DNA of 35,498 nucleotides from an uncultured Clostridia bacterium (GTDB taxonomy: Bacteria; Bacillota; Clostridia; Christensenellales; Borkfalkiaceae): the NCBI GenBank assembly GCA_949283125.1, contig CASDRK010000019.1, forward strand, positions 1-35,498, written 5' to 3'. Of this stretch, positions 35,361-35,498 are shown in pieces. Under the pieces are notes generated by a model, which ran no database searches, was not told the origin of the DNA, and saw only the letters and a program-made list of their open reading frames with translations. Made by a program: the position numbers and the translations under genes. Numbering within the stretch: the first letter of the stretch is position 1; every line of letters starts with the position of its first letter.

Positions 35361-35498
35361 TGAATTATCATATCAAGTGCAACAGAGAGACTAAAAAAGT
35401 AGTTCATATAAATCAACGTGTTATAATAAGGCTACCAAACACAAATCATAACGCGGAGGAAATATATGAACTATACTCATCTTACCATAAATGAACGC
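35361..35498 (+). mobile_element. IS30-family element, left end (partial)
   Basis: The terminal repeat TGAATTATCA ... AAGTGCAACA matches the inverted repeat at the left window edge. A TATAAT at 35422-35427, GGAGG at 35455-35459 and the start of a transposase gene follow. The element continues off the window. It has the same orientation as the left copy. Confidence 0.82.
35466..35498 (+). CDS. IS30-family transposase, N-terminal fragment
   Basis: ATG at 35466 is preceded by GCGGAGGAAATAT, a strong ribosome site. The 11 visible residues MNYTHLTINER are the usual opening of IS30 transposases, which start with a helix-turn-helix that binds the terminal repeats. The gene runs off the window, so completeness cannot be judged. 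Confidence 0.8.
   Translation, partial: MNYTHLTINER

Overview
The window is about 35.5 kb of GC-rich (by eye mid-50s %) bacterial chromosome. It looks like an uncultured clostridial Bacillota: strong GGAGG ribosome sites, lipobox lipoproteins, InlB-type (Listeria-Bacteroides) repeats, BspA-type leucine-rich repeats, SHOCT-domain proteins and a GPH-family sugar symporter. A finer placement (Christensenellales/Borkfalkiales-like) is only an impression. Both ends lie inside an IS30-family element: the left end holds the last codons of a transposase plus its terminal repeat, and the right end holds the matching terminal repeat plus the first 11 codons of a transposase. Both are on the + strand. 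The window may therefore be an assembly contig that stops at two copies of one repeat.

Region 1 (about 0.35-19.2 kb) is a utilisation locus for rhamnose-containing glycosides. An AraC-type regulator reads rightwards. Diverging from it, an 11-gene minus-strand cluster runs GH3 beta-glucosidase, GPH symporter with a very long C-terminal tail, two SGNH esterases, an alpha/beta-hydrolase esterase, GH78 alpha-L-rhamnosidase, a large InlB/GLUG-type lipoprotein, RhaB, RhaA, RhaD and a FucO-type lactaldehyde reductase. Several junctions are ATGA overlaps. The logic is import of a small, possibly acylated rhamnosyl-glucoside, removal of esters, release of rhamnose and glucose inside the cell, then L-rhamnose to rhamnulose to rhamnulose-1-phosphate to DHAP plus lactaldehyde, with reduction to 1,2-propanediol. 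RhaB lacks the usual C-terminal segment.

Region 2 (19.3-25.1 kb) is accessory. It has a four-gene unit (small winged-helix protein, two SHOCT-domain membrane proteins, a lipoprotein) and then a 1105-residue protein that joins two cytoplasmic XRE DNA-binding domains, one membrane helix and a large extracellular InlB-repeat/leucine-rich ectodomain. This is the most unusual gene here and looks like a membrane-bound one-component transcription factor with an adhesin-like sensor.

Region 3 (25.2-30.4 kb) is housekeeping: grpE-dnaK-dnaJ, with no hrcA and no visible CIRCE element, closed by a strong palindromic terminator, and a divergent tyrosine phosphatase whose promoter predicts a leaderless mRNA.

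Region 4 (30.4-35.3 kb) supplies sugar nucleotides: a GlmU-like acetyltransferase lacking the uridylyltransferase domain, GlmM, GlmS and GalE, all on the minus strand. The second IS30 element lies only 57 bp upstream of the first gene. No tRNA, rRNA or CRISPR array was seen.
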